A DNA stretch of 64,000 nucleotides from contig CM034598.1 in assembly GCA_020091685.1 (NCBI GenBank), positions 20,502,245 through 20,566,244 of the forward strand, read 5' to 3'. The notes beneath the pieces are model-generated. The model was not told the origin of the DNA and did not search any database. It worked only from the letters and a program-made list of their open reading frames with translations. A program made the position numbers and the translations under genes. Source of the stretch: Lutjanus erythropterus. Lineage: Eukaryota > Chordata > Actinopteri > Lutjaniformes > Lutjanidae. This document shows positions 12,170-24,650 of this stretch, one piece after another. Every line of letters starts with the position of its first letter. The stretch's first letter is position 1.

Positions 12170-12650
12170 TACGTGAGACGCAGTAAATCTCCAGCACCAT
12201 CACCATCACCAGCAGCAGCAGCAGCAGCGCCGCACTGGGAGGGGAGCGCATCCCATCAAGAGCATCTATTTACATCCACTCACCGCTGCTCGGTCAGCCT
12301 CCGGGCTTCTGCGCCTCCGCTCCCACGACGACACGCACTCACGCGCACTCTCTCACACACGGACACAGTATAGTGAGCGGGGCCGAGGTCGACGGTCGCT
12401 TTTAAAAGTGCCAGTCCGCCCCGTAGCTGCAGCCGGCCGCCCGTATTGGATCACATCACATCCTCTGCCCTCCCAGCCCGGCTCGGTGCTCGCTGCCTGG
12501 CGGCCAAGCTGCGCTTTCGCTCTGCGCCAGAGGAGCCCGGAGCGGCGCGGCGGCGCTGTGGAGCTCCCCCACACCCAGCCGGCCAATCAGAGCGCAGGAC
12601 GCAGCACGCTCGGCGCACGGAGGGGACGCAACCATAATAAATCTACCGGT
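12170..12650 (-). promoter_or_regulatory. CpG-island promoter, probably apbb3
   Basis: This is a sharp GC- and CpG-rich block in otherwise AT-rich DNA. Read on the minus strand it has CCAAT at 12449-12445 and TTTAAA at 12406-12401, then a GC-rich stretch and a strong donor at 12284. That is the usual spacing of CCAAT, TATA and start site. A plus-strand CCAAT also lies near 12583, so bidirectional activity is possible. A short CAG run lies near 12210-12228. Confidence 0.6.
12284..12372 (-). other. apbb3: Predicted non-coding first exon of apbb3
   Basis: On the minus strand a strong donor (AGCAGCG then GTGAGT) lies at 12284, inside a CpG-rich block. The upper end is inferred from a TATA-like TTTAAA at 12401-12406, which places the start site near 12372. 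It would splice over about 6.2 kb to the acceptor at 6091. The donor is seen directly; the transcription start and the pairing with apbb3 are inference from strand, position and lack of any competing gene. Confidence 0.5.
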
Positions 12651-12659
12651 GTTATTTTG

Positions 12660-14160
12660 CAACTCAGGTAATGAAATCACACATCATCGGGGTCTAACGT
12701 CATGCAGGAGTCTGAGTAAATATGAATGGTTTATTCTTATAGTGCTACACATAATATGTCCCTGAAATACACTGTAGTTATCTTTTGGTCAATTTTGTAT
12801 GAGAATTGACTCAAAGTGGTCCTAAAACTAGTGGTGTTACCATCTGTAAGTTGTTACCATACTATACTCTCCAGAATATACTTCTGGAGTTCTACTTAAT
12901 TAAAAATAATTGTAAATACAGACGGAATACTACAAGTAAATTTCATACTTTGGATTTTTGAGGCTCTTGTGGACAAAAAGTGCTTCCACTGCCATAACCA
13001 CAAAATGTTACGTCAAAAGTAAAATTCTCTGAATAAAAATCTCCTCCTTTTTACCTGGCCGCTCACTGTTACTTTGCCTGTGAATAAAAAACAGGGAATA
13101 GCGCGAAATAGCTAGTCTTCTCACTGATGGTCTTATTAACTTATGTGGGTCATGCAAAGGCATCAGTAATAAATTCATAGTTTCATAAACAGTTAAAAAC
13201 TCTGAATAGCATCTTTGATGAAGTGTTACAACTGTCCCCACCACAAGCAGCCATTACAAAGCAATGGTGATACACAGTATGGGCTTGAAGGTGGCATGAC
13301 TTCGAAGCATCAAATCAAACTAGAGAAACTGCTACTTTAGATTATTTAAATTAAACCATTGTATCCACAATACAAAGACGCTGGGCAAAAAATAATCTAA
13401 AAAAAAAATAATTTTCTTAATTGTTTTTTTTTGTCATAAAATCCACGCTGTTGCTCACAGAGATAGGCAACTTTACCCATGAGCTCAAAAAGGAAATGGG
13501 AGGGTACCATGTTCATTGATTGACATTCACATCAGCTCTTTTCTGATCGGCTAAACTGAGAGTGTTACAACATCCCCCAGTCTCCCCTACTGCTTAATTA
13601 AAATGATTCTGAATACAGACATATTACAATAATCAGTGCTCCTTAAATTAGTTTTTGATCATAGGATTATTATAGCTCTATATTTTTCATTAATTTTTTA
13701 ATTACTTTTACGTCTTTTTTAATTTTTGTTGTCAGTTTGGTTTAGTTTGTTAGTTTCCAGTGTGGGTTTGCTCATTATTTAATTTTTATTGTTTAAAAAT
13801 GCTTGGTTTTAGTTTAGTATGAGTTTTGGTTTTATTAATTTATTATGATATGGGGGGTATCTGTCAAGGGCAAGATTGAAGAAGTTCACAATAGATATTA
13901 AAATACAAACAAAATGTTGTGAAGGAAATTAGGTCAGTCTTGTAGACGTCACAGTCTCAATCAACTGATGCACCAATGTCTCCTCATGCTTGTTGTGTTG
14001 ACTTAAAAAAAAGAAGACTAAAACTAAAGACATTTCCTGTTGTTATATTTTATTTTAGTTTGGTTTGTAAGTGCAAACCTTAGTTTCAGTTATTTTTTTC
14101 TTAAGTCTGGTTTTTATTTTTATTTCAGCTGCCTTTTTTTTCACACCCTGTTTAAGTTTT
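12660..14160. other. Intergenic: apbb3 promoter to dele1 3' end
   Basis: AT-rich DNA with no supported gene. T-rich stretches occur around 13.7-14.15 kb. No RNA gene or complete mobile element was recognised. Confidence 0.5.
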
Positions 14161-14912
14161 CAGGTAATTTAATTAATAACTTTATTTGCACATCTGTGAA
14201 TTTTTATGGTCATAACAAAAAGTAACCACACAGCCACAGGACAGCTTTTCAGGGTTTAATTATTTAACTTGTGCGTATAACAGTAGGACATTGTCCTCGC
14301 AGTGCATCATAATTCACTTTGGCATGTATATACTTAACAGGTTGGACTATCATGAAACATAAAAATGTTATAATTTCCCTCTGTCTCCTCTGTCGTTCTT
14401 TTTGCAACAGACAACAATGAAATATACTTGACTTAATTAGAAGTTGTATTGTTGAAGTTTAACACATGACACTAATGTAAAGCACTTTTTCAGTTTCAGA
14501 TGTGTAAACCTGCAATACAGTTTGCAGGGGATGAAATTATAAGACGTTCCATGTCATTAATCCCTCATTAGTAGGGAGAGAAACAAGTCACCACCTGAAA
14601 TACTCATCCCACCCAAAGGCACCTAGATCACATTTTCTTACCCAGAGAACTTTTAGTACAGAAAACATTGGACTGTATAGAAAAAATAATAGAAAAGCTT
14701 CCATCCATTCTTTTGACCTTGATAAGACCTTGAATCCAACAACTCTTTCATACTTATAAAAAAAGTATACCAAGTATAAAATCTAATCACTCTAGTGCAG
14801 ACTTCACAATATGTACACACACCTAACACACTTTGACCTTTCTCCTCCGGTGAAAATACATTCACACTATGAAATACATTCCTCAGTTTGGCCGGTGATG
14901 GCTCAGGATTAA
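14160..14912 (-). other. dele1: dele1 3' UTR with probable polyadenylation signal
   Basis: After the TAA stop at 14915-14913 the minus strand runs about 730 nt to an AATAAA at 14186-14181. This is the first good hexamer downstream of the stop that I found. The exact cleavage site is not determined. Confidence 0.5.
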
Positions 14913-17900
14913 TTATCCTATTCCTACAGTCCACTGGCAGGTTCCTCCCTCAGTGCTTTGAGGGTGGAGGTGAAGAGGCGTGGAGGACAGCGTCGGGGGA
15001 ACACATAGGCTCCCGGTGCTCCAGGAGTGAGGCAGGTGGGGAAGGGTGACAGGATGACTGGCGGAGGGACAGACACGACTGGCCAGAGAGGAGAATAACT
15101 GCTGGAGGCGACGGTCGGCTTGAGAGAAACATGGAGCTGAACGGATGGAGCGCAACACCGCGTCTTCTGCTGAAGAGGAGAGGGAAACAGGAGAGATATT
15201 ATCACGGCTGTCTTGGCTCATTAATAGATTATCATATGCAGTGCCATCGCTAAAAATGCACAAAATCTAATGACTAATAGAAATGTGTGCTTACCCTTAC
15301 TGTCTGTGCCATTAGGAGGCGTCAGTAAGTGCTTTGCCTGCTTGTTGCCTGCTCGAGCAGCTCGTTTGTAATATTCAATCGCTGTGCTCAGATTCTGCTG
15401 CACCCCAAAGCCGCTCTCAAAACACTCTCCCAGGAACAGCAGTGCAGTGTCATCCTGCATACATGAGCAAAAATAAATGGGATTTTGGCTTTTTAATCTT
15501 TAACAATCTTCTGTTGTTCAAGAACTTGACTTGGTGCCATTTGTGCAGAGACATCCAGGCAGCTTAAAAGGTAACTAACCATGTTTTTTTTGTTTCTTAG
15601 AAACTAAATCCGGGATCAACAATAGGGACTGCCTACTTGCCCAGGGAAAGTAAAATGTCATGTAGGGCAAATAAATATGGCAAAAAGAATTTTCATGCAA
15701 AATGGCAGAAAATGCTGTTTTCAGCCTCTCAAAAAAAGGAGATTTCTCACTTTTTTCCATTTATTATCAACTTAAACTGACAGTATCTTTAGGTTTTAAA
15801 CCAAAAAAACAAGACATTTAAAGATATCACCATAGACTAGATTAAACATGACTATAAACTTTAATATTTGTTGTAATTTAATAACTGCTAAAATAATTTG
15901 TGAAGGAGCAAATAAAGGTTGACTTCAGACATGTAGATTTCTGACCCAACCAGTCAACATTTTTTTAAACTGGTCCAGTATTGAGCGAGACTGCTGCAGC
16001 TGGCAAATTCTCACAACCAGCGCAGTGCATAAACTGTTTACTTCGACCAAACCAGAATTGGTGACTGTTGAAGCAGTGGAAAGACGAACCAAGACATTTT
16101 GGTTAACTTTTGTTTCTGTCATGTCTGAATGAAGGTGATGACGATAGTGTTAAATGACAGTTTTTCAAAGAGAGTCTGGTGAGTTTGGCAAGAACAATAA
16201 AACAGCAATTTCTGGTATGACAAGACATATCTTGTTCTTTAAAAATGGCCTCTCTCTGCTGTGACCCTTTCCATAACCTTTTCAGACACTTACTATAACA
16301 ATCTGAGCCTGTCAGTGGTGAAAACAAGTACTTGTCGTGGACTTAGTTTGATGGGGTGCAGTTTCCCTGAGGGATTATGTTGTAGCTTAGTTTCGTGGCT
16401 TCTGCCAGTCGCAGCACTCTCCCTCAATACTAGACAAAGTTCAAAAATTGTTGCCCCCATTAGTCAGAAGGACACAAAAAACATGGGAAAAGAGGGTCAG
16501 GTTGAAAACTACCCAAGTTCCCCTATGGTGTTACTCATTATAAACTGACACCTGGAACTTAAATAGACATATTAGTACAAGCAGAGGACTGAAGATGTCA
16601 CTATCAAAACAATCACAACAGCTCTGCATGACTCAACACTGGGACTATACCTCTAAAGTGATTTACAGCAAGAGTAAGTGATAATATTATTTCAATACAA
16701 CTGCAGCAGAAAATTGCAGAACCATCCAAGTAGTGATGTTTACAAAAAATCTGTGAACCTGAACAGGAGGAGGATGGTGGGGAGACTCTGTTTTACTGGG
16801 AGGGGGGGAGAGTGAAACCTGAGCAATAAAGCCACAGATAAAACTCTAGAAGCATCTAGAAGGCCACTCACTCCGCTCTCTGCCGCCATCTTCAGGTAGC
16901 GGACAGACTTGCTCCCATCTCTCACCGGCTCCTGAGAGTAGACCGAGGCCAGGCAGACCTGAGCCTGAAGATGGAGAGAGAAAGAGAGTTGGTTCAAGTC
17001 TGGAAGGATATGCCAGCATGAGATACACACACCCACAGCAACCCTTTAAAGGAAAAATGCTCATTAGATGATTCTTTATCAAAGCACAGTTCCAGTGTAA
17101 AAGACATTTACATTTTCAATTTTTCATTTGTGAGCATTTGTGCAAACATGCCCCATGATCAGTCAAAGCAAAGATACTGGCTTCATTCATTCCCACTAAA
17201 TGACAGAGAGCGATAGAGCTGAAATGATTAGTCGATTGAACAATTAATTGATAACTGGCCAATAGGCTGTTAGAAAATATTTTATACAAAACAGACAGAG
17301 GCATCTTACTTGCACTCTCTGGTTCTGAATTAAGTTGAAATAAAAAAAGTGATATTCTTTGTGGTTTCAAGAGGCACAACTTTCTGTTGATTAACCCATT
17401 AGCCTACAGGCATGCTGTAAAGTGAAATGCCCCTTTTCTTTTTTATAACTGTTTACTGTGATTTTTAACAAACGGTACAATGATATAGGCCATTCAGTCA
17501 TATGTTGTTTACAAAGTGAAATCTCTCTATGATTTCCTAAATCTAAAATTTAATGTTGTATTTTCATGGCTTAACACCGGTGTACTTTTTCACTGCCTCT
17601 TTCGAACAAGTTATAATAACAGACATTATGACTTGTCAGAGAAGAAAAAGCACAGGTGTTATAACAAATGATGGCTCTGTTCTTTTCATGTGTCCACGAA
17701 AGTGTGACAATGAACCGACACAACATCAGAAACTTGGAAACAGGGCTGGGCAACACCACAAAATTGGGTTTTGATTCGATACCAAGTAATATCGGGGCCT
17801 GGATCACAAATATCAATACCAATGTCAACATTTTTATTGTTAGAAGCAGCTAATGTACTATTTCGTGAGAGTGTGAAATATGTCATAGTTTACTACTTTT

Positions 17901-20900
17901 CATCTTCTGAATATATTACCACCAAATAATTTGCCAAACATGAGACATATCTTTAAACTATGATCTGTTAATTACTTATTTACATGCATGTTTGAAACCA
18001 AAACTGTTTTAATGGTAAATAAAGAATGAGAATGAAGACTGTGCACACGCACACAGCAGCAGACATGCAAATACTGCAGCATATTGCAAAAATGTTCATG
18101 TCCCTGTGATGTCATCTAACATGTGATGGATCCATATTTTCGTATTGATCCTACTGACACTAGTATAAATACTCAAATCAAAATTCTTATCAGTAGAATC
18201 AATAGTCAATAGGACTTATCTGCCAACCCCTACATGAAACTGAAAATGTCAGATTTTTAAATAAGTTCTCTAGATGTAGTACAATATAATATCTCACAAC
18301 ATGAAAAAAGTAATGTGATGAAGCACTGTTGGATCATTATCATCATCATCATTATTTGTAGTAGTGTTATCATCGTCGTCGTCGTTGTTATTATTAGTAG
18401 TAGTACTGGTAACAGTATTTGAATGTACTTTTAGTTGAGTGAAAATGTGTTCTATGACAAAATAAATCAGAATTTATAAGATTTGGTCTTGATTTCTACC
18501 TTGCTGAGTCCCGCTGCAGCAGACTGTTCCAGTAACCTGATGGCCATGTTCAGCTCCTCTAAACTCTGCTGCCCCCTGCTGGTCAGGAGCAGCTTTGCAT
18601 AGCGGTACTGAGCCTGTCTGTGACCCCCAGCAGCTGCCTTTGAGTAGTAGTACAGAGCCTTAAAAAACAAAACAAAAACAAAAACATGAGAATCATCTCA
18701 AGACTGATTTCTGATATTGGAGGAGAATGAGGATGATGATGTGCTCAGGATGACATCGTTTGCTCTGTGGATTCTTACTTTCTCTTTGTCCTTGCTGACT
18801 CCTCTGCCTTTCTCATAGCACACACCCGTGTTGAACTGGGCCTTGCTGTAACCCTGCTCAGCTGCAGCTACAAAGCATATAAAAGCTTCCTTGAACTTCC
18901 CACTCTTAACACTTTCTAGACCTGCAATAAACACAGAGGTGAAGATTTTATGGATTAAGGATGACAAATATACTTCATTTTGTAAAAACATTTAATGGAG
19001 CCATAACCGGTGTGTTAAATAGGTTGAAAGCCTATTTAATATATGATTTATGGTGGAAGGAAATTGCACTGCAGGAGCACAAGACAAGCTCAACATTGTA
19101 ATCTGACAATAAAAAGTGATGACAAGTCCTCCACTGTAAGTTGGTTAGCTGTCTTGTACAAGTACAATATTTGGGTTGTATAAAATGGATTGTCTTGATT
19201 GAGTGAATGTGTAAAGATTATTTGGTATGTAACTACGTCAATAAGTCATTACCGATGATGTTGAGGATGACAGGAACGCTGGCGTCTCCCACATGTTTGA
19301 GGTTCAGTGCTGCTCCTGCCAGCCTCTCCTCATCAGACAACACATCCTGAAAACACAGAGGAGGATAAAAGACCAAAAAGCAAGATTAGATAACAGGTCA
19401 GTTAGTTATTTTCTTTAAAATAAACTTCACACCAACTAAAGGAGGCAGACTGTCACCTTCTCATTTGCATCTTTTGTGTCTGTTGTGTCTCGGTCCACAT
19501 CATTCTGCAGAGGACAAGTTGCTGACAGAAGTGATTCCTCTGTAAGGCAGACAAGAAAAAATATTATTCTCCAGCTCCAACACACATTTTGTTTAGAGTA
19601 ATTTGAGTTTTAAAATGCTGTAATTAAACAGTCTGTCAACTCTGAGTAGCACAGAGCACTGAACAAACCTGGAATAGGAGAATCTTGGTTCAGGAGTGCC
19701 CTCTGCTGGTCAGAGGAGCAGTCAGCAGTCAGATGTTCCTGCTTACTGCTGCTGTGAACACTGGTGTCAGATGTGCTGCTGCTGCTGCTGCTCTGAGCTG
19801 GGGACTCATCTTGGTTTTGTCTCTCTGGCACCCTCTGCAGACACAACACACTCCGTCCTCTGGGCAGGACATGACGTTTAGACACTGGAGAATCCAGACA
19901 GACACAACAAATCAAAGTCAGAATTCTGATCACGCAAGATTGAAAAAAAAAAAAAAAAGAAAAGGAAAGAAATGATTAAATGTCGTTTGGGTAAAAAAAA
20001 CACACATCTGGGCCATGGATTTTAAACTTGACCTATCAGTGGACCTTCTGTTTAGTTACAATAATGTGATAAATACTCACAGATCTCTAGCAGGATGCGG
20101 TAGCCACACTTGCGCAGAGTGGAGGGGGTGGAGGGTGCTGTCAGGGTTCCAGTCGGCTCAGCGCCAGAAGAGAGCTGGAAGTGGAGCCTCCTGCAGATCT
20201 GCATGAACAGAGCTGCTGCAGCACCCTAGGAGAAACATCAGCCCCAATGTCATCACCCCCGTGAGAACATGAGAGGGTACTCCTGGTACAAACACACAGT
20301 ATATACCAGGAGCGGCCAACCATGTGACATAGAAAGCCAACAGTTTGCAGATTTTCTCACCACACTGATAAGCATCCTTTGCACTTTTATCTTATAAAGA
20401 ATCTTGTAAATCCTGTTTTGGAAAGTTGCTCAACAAATAAAGTTTATTGCTGCTACTATTTCAATCACCTATACCACTATCATTATTAGTACTACTATTA
20501 CTTATTACTGTTACTTATTACTATTATTATTGTTAAAGTAATTATGCAGGAAAATCAGGTTATGAAAAAAAACAGCACCTTTGCTTGCAACTGTAGTAAC
20601 TTTTACAGCAGTATGTGTGATGCTGGTTGTTATGAAAACCTGCAGACAGTTTGACACACAGTTGGACACCCCTGCTGTATACTTTAAAAGCAGTTAGCAA
20701 ACGCAACCACTGAGTGGTGCTAAAGGAACAAATCACCTAGTGGCAGCTTCAGGTTCAGCATGAGGATTGCAATTTAAAGTGGTCTGGTGTTGAACAGTTG
20801 TTTTAATGGCTGTTTTTGTATGTTATGGTTGTTTAAAGGGATAGTTTGGGTTTTTTGAAGTGGGGTTGTATGAGGCACATATTCATAGTCAGTGTATTCC

Positions 20901-23900
20901 CTGCAGTAGATAGTGGTCGGCACACCTCGGGTTTGGAGAAGCAGCAGGAAGCTAAGCAGTGTACCACTGTGGACAGGGTCAGCAACAAAATGTATTTTAG
21001 CCAACTATCGCTCTCTCCAAAACCACCAGACTCCTTTGGCAAAATCAGTCATTATGCCTTGCAGAATACAAGAATTGCTGGTCTACCACTGCCTCAATCT
21101 GGTAGTTTGTTTGAAAGGGTTAAACTGGACTCACTCACTGATTTTTTGGGTGGGCCTATTTAAGTGGTGAAAATATGTTTTGTTGCTGACCCTGTCCACA
21201 GCAGTACGCTACTTATCTTCCTACACTAGTACTCCTGCTATTTCTCCAAACTGGGGGTGTGTTGACCACCGACTCGGTGATACTCTGACTACAGTTAAGT
21301 ACCTCATACAACCCCACTTCAAAACATCCAATGGGATGGAAGCCAAACCATCAGGCACTATTTGTGTGATCAGTCCAGACTGTTCATGAGCCGCCTCCTG
21401 ACATCTTTCTTTAAAGTCTAAAAGTCATTCAGGACATACTTTCATACATGTTTGGTCTTTCCCACTTGAAAACGTAACAACAACAAACGTACCCATCCCA
21501 CAGCATCCAGAGCTGTGTAACGTGGAAGCTCAGCATAGCCAAACTGAAAGGTCCTCCGTTTCTTCCTCCTCTCTCCATCCTCCTCTTTCTGAGAGCTGGC
21601 AGAAAAACAGCACAAATGAAATATATATATGTATATGTATGTCTGTTTCTCCTTCCAGTCTACTGTATTAAGACATCACAAAAACACTGATGGCTTTGTT
21701 TCTGTTCCCTCGACTATCCCTGTTCATGCACACAGCAGATGCTGCTGGATGATGCAACCAGCTGAAAGGGAAGCAACCAGGGTGCTCCGAGCAGAGAGCG
21801 GGTTCAAAGATGGGGTAAAGGAACAAGAAAGCATGGGTAAGAGGGCAGTCTCTGAAGTTCGACCTTAACTCAAAGGTCCTCTTTTCATCGGCTGATAATA
21901 TGGCCAGTGGTTTGAGGGCAAAGAAGTCCTGAGATCAAAGTGAGACGCTCAGTGCTTTTCTTTTCCATTTCTGTCTTCCTTCTTTCTAGGCTTTTGTCAT
22001 CAGACCTGTACATAGTGTGAGGATTGAAAAGACAGGGGGTGGACGTGTGGAAAGTACCTGATGTCAGAGGAATGTCGAGAGGTGGACAGGACAGTTGAGC
22101 TGTTGATGACCTCGTCCTCCACATGGTGGTTCTGTGGCAGTCGCAGGGGGTTGTTGCCATAACATCGATGCAGAACTGAGCAGTGATGGGACAAAGAAAA
22201 GAAAAAAACAGAAGAAATGAGGCATTAATGTCCAGTGTTTGAATTTCAGGGAGAGACAGGAGGTTGAGCCTCTTCAGGACTACTTGACACACAAAAGATG
22301 TTATGTAATTTCCTGTCGAATTCCTAGGAAATTTCCTGGAAAGAACAATGTTTAGGGGACATCTACAGTTCAATTTGACTTTTGGTTTTAAAATCAATAT
22401 TTAATTTGATTTAAAACATTTTTTTTTAGCTTTGATGGCTGAGCCATTGTTCAACTATCAGGTCTTGGTTTGTCAAGATTACCAGATCACTAGCTTTATG
22501 TCCTGACCATTTATATTTTCCAACTGTTTTCAAAAACAAAAATTGGAAACTGGGGCGCCCCTATAGCTCAGCTGGTAGAGCACAGGCCCCATATACTGAG
22601 ACTCCTGTCTGTGGCCCATTTGCTGTGTGTCATCCCCACTCTCTCTACCCTCTTCCCTGTCATATCTTCAGCTGTCTCTATCAAAATAAAAGCAAAATCC
22701 CCAAAAATAATCTAAAGAAAAAAAAAGTAAAATGTATATATGGTATTTATAAGCTGTGTCATCTTTGAAGTGTTTATTCTTTAATTCAGACGTGTGACGG
22801 GCACTGCAATCGGTGGGGGTGGAGAACAAAACAAAAACACTGGAAAAATCACTGATTCTGCCTCCGATTTCAATTATTGAAACTGAATGCTCATTTTGAT
22901 CTATTTTTAACTGAATACTGAAACTGTGACACTTCAACAACATGATGATGATAATATGATAGTACAGAGAAAAGAGAGATTAAGCTCCGAGACGCTTATT
23001 TCACTTTAGATACTTTCCTAGTTTACAAGCATTTGATGAATTTCTATTTAAACCCAAGTAAATATTCATTCACTGTTACTTTACGACTGGAAACGTCTGT
23101 ATGCTTGACTGTAGACAAATTTCACATTTCTGCAAGTGCAGCTGACCTGCTGCACACTGACAAAAATACTCTTTGGACAACACACTTGAACTAATTAGAA
23201 TTGATTTACTGGAACTGAACATGGTCCCTTTTCAAGAACCTTTCTATGAATTTCCAACTACTAATTAGATCATTTCTAAGAAATAATTAGAAACAACTGA
23301 ATGTGTAAAGTGGTAGCAGAACATGTGCAGCAGGGATGAAACAATTACAAGTTTCACAATAAACCAGGATAAAGTTCCCAATGATTATCATTACCACGTC
23401 AAATTTTAATTATGTTTACAACCATGTTTGATTATCGTGCTCTGAAAAACTCACAGTAAATTCTGTCCAGCATCAACCAAAGTTGGCATCAGTCTCTTAG
23501 ACACAGCACAGCATGCAACATGGGGTTTTATTTGCACCAATAAAAACAATGACATGATTTCAAATTGTTGAGAGGTTTTCTGTGCAAGACTTGGTTTAGT
23601 GATTTTATTGTGCGTATCAGTGCTTTTTCAACACTCTCAGCACATTTGAACAAAACCGCGATAATACAGCTAACCTTTGGTCATTGTAATTGTGGTATGA
23701 AATTTTCATACGCTTTCAATTACAATGTGCAGTGGCACCTCTGCTGCTCTGAAATATCATCTAATTACCAATGAAGAATAGGCTTTTTTTCCCCCCTCAT
23801 GCAAATGAATTTCACAGAGGTGGTCGGAACCAAAATATGTGATCATCCTGTTAAACTTGTATGTACTACATATAATTATGTAGTGAGCAAAAAAAAGTAA

Positions 23901-24650
23901 AAATTTAGCAAAAGTTTCTTTGATATTTTACAAACTTTATTGTGGCAGCATTTTGCTTCGATGGCATCTGCTCACGCGGTTTGTAAAATCTGAACCATGT
24001 TTCTAAAAATAAAGAAAAACATTTAATGTGACTGACACATACAGAGATCAGTCAAACACACATGTAAGTTAAGTGAATCAGTAATAACTATGAAATAAAT
24101 TCACAGCATGCCAACTAAATGGTACTAAAATACAGTAGGGTGATGATAAATACTGAAATCCAGTTCAGAGAAAAAGATGCTGTTATCACGTTTCTGCACA
24201 TTGTATCTATGTGCACCCAAATAATAGTCACAGTTTATGTGTCTATACAGCATGCAGGTAAACACTGAAGTGTTATGTTTATATGTACAGCAGTATTACA
24301 GCCTCGGAGAACTTCAATACCACGGAAATGCCCAGAATGGTGGTGAGAAGTCAGTAACAGGAGCCGACTTCGACCAAAATAAACCGGTTGACGGTGTCAG
24401 TTACAGTTACACCGACTGAGTAAAGACCATCTCAAATAATCTACTTCTTTATTATTAACATGAATCGACTTCATTGACTGTTAGCTGGACTCGATGGACA
24501 GCTCACGTAAAGCGTTTACGACTTAATAAAAGCGATACTTCGTTATAATTAATCTGCGTGAGGAAACAACATGGCACTGGGTGAAAAGGGGGAGTTTCCT
24601 CCAATGACATTTCTCTCACCTCTTCCGACAAAACCTTGAATTCTCCACAT
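14913..24650 (-). CDS. dele1: DELE1, mitochondrial stress relay protein with Sel1-like repeats (complete)
   Basis: Twelve coding exons splice in frame: 24650-24620, 22175-22058, 21595-21493, 20225-20081, 19884-19669, 19539-19457, 19346-19253, 18921-18779, 18658-18500, 16964-16872, 15454-15295 and 15169-14913. They give 533 residues (human 515). DELE1 sits at mitochondria; on stress its OMA1-cleaved or unimported form binds the kinase HRI and triggers the integrated stress response. The start MWRIQGFVGR parallels human MWRLPGLLGR and is a basic mitochondrial targeting sequence. A hydrophobic stretch (AVGWGAAAALFMQI, about 81-94) matches the human AISWGTLAVLALQL. A Ser/Gln-rich linker follows, then alpha-alpha Sel1-like repeats from about 264 to 445. 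The C-terminus keeps an LPHSWSTGSL block like human LPHASSTGNL. It lies in tandem with apbb3 and divergent from bicc2. Identification is firm. Confidence 0.95.
17740..18231. repeat. Degraded inverted-repeat DNA element in dele1 intron
   Basis: The left end CAGGGCTGGGCAAC and the right end, in reverse GTAGGGGTTGGCAGATAAG, are related ends of a type common in fish (hAT-like, ambiguous). The interior has the GATTCGATACC and TATCAATACC motifs usual for such copies. No clear target-site duplication was found. Confidence 0.45.
18335..18412. repeat. Cryptic trinucleotide repeat (ATC / GTC / TTA / GTA)
   Basis: Successive runs of ATC, TCG, TTA and GTA triplets form an impure trinucleotide tract in a dele1 intron, about 90 bp from the exon that ends at 18500. 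Confidence 0.8.
20833..21335. repeat. Long-inverted-repeat MITE, copy A (dele1 intron)
   Basis: The left arm begins AAAGGGATAGTTTGGG and continues GAAGTGGGGTTGTATGAGG. The right arm contains the complement CCTCATACAACCCCACTTC. Inner parts also pair: CTGTGGACAGGGTCAGCAAC against GTTGCTGACCCTGTCCACAG. There is no coding capacity for a transposase. A second, more diverged copy lies at 36567-37036 in bicc2. Confidence 0.75.
22550..22728 (+). mobile_element. tRNA-derived SINE in dele1 intron 1
   Basis: The head has a near-perfect RNA polymerase III A box (TAGCTCAGCTGGTAGAGC). The B box region, normally GGTTCGA-like, is eroded to CTCCTGTCTGTGGCCCATT. The body reads TTTGCTGTGTGTCATCCCC, then CTCTCTACCCTCTTCCCTGTC and CAGCTGTCTCTATCAAAATA, followed by an A-rich tail. 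This order is typical of a common teleost SINE. It is not a functional tRNA gene. Confidence 0.8.

Larger units (their letters stand above)
6092..12283 (-). other. Long first intron of apbb3 (predicted)
   Basis: No conserved coding exon is visible in this 6.2 kb. It holds a partial dispersed repeat at about 6285-6510, a TAATA microsatellite near 8047-8076, a cluster of possible regulatory motifs near 8120-8240, a LINE 3' remnant at 9327-9791 and a CA microsatellite at 11074-11134. Confidence 0.5.
15295..18921 (-). other. dele1: dele1 exons coding the Sel1-like repeat array
   Basis: Four exons (18921-18779, 18658-18500, 16964-16872, 15454-15295) code the helical repeats. Each junction falls near a repeat border. 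Repeat signatures are visible: AAEQGYSKAQFNTGVCYEKG, KAAAGGHRQAQYRYAKLLL, LKMAAESG and GECFESGFGV followed by YYKRAARAGNKQA. In human DELE1 this array is the surface that oligomerises and contacts HRI. Introns here hold a degraded dispersed element at 17740-18231 and a trinucleotide-rich stretch at 18335-18412. Confidence 0.9.

Noticed and set aside
12134-12680. Open frames on both strands across the CpG island
   Set aside because: High GC lowers stop frequency. The sequence is better explained as a promoter with a non-coding exon, and no protein family is recognisable.
22558-22640. Possible tRNA gene
   Set aside because: Only the A box is tRNA-like. There is no acceptor stem, anticodon arm or B box, and the tail is that of a SINE.
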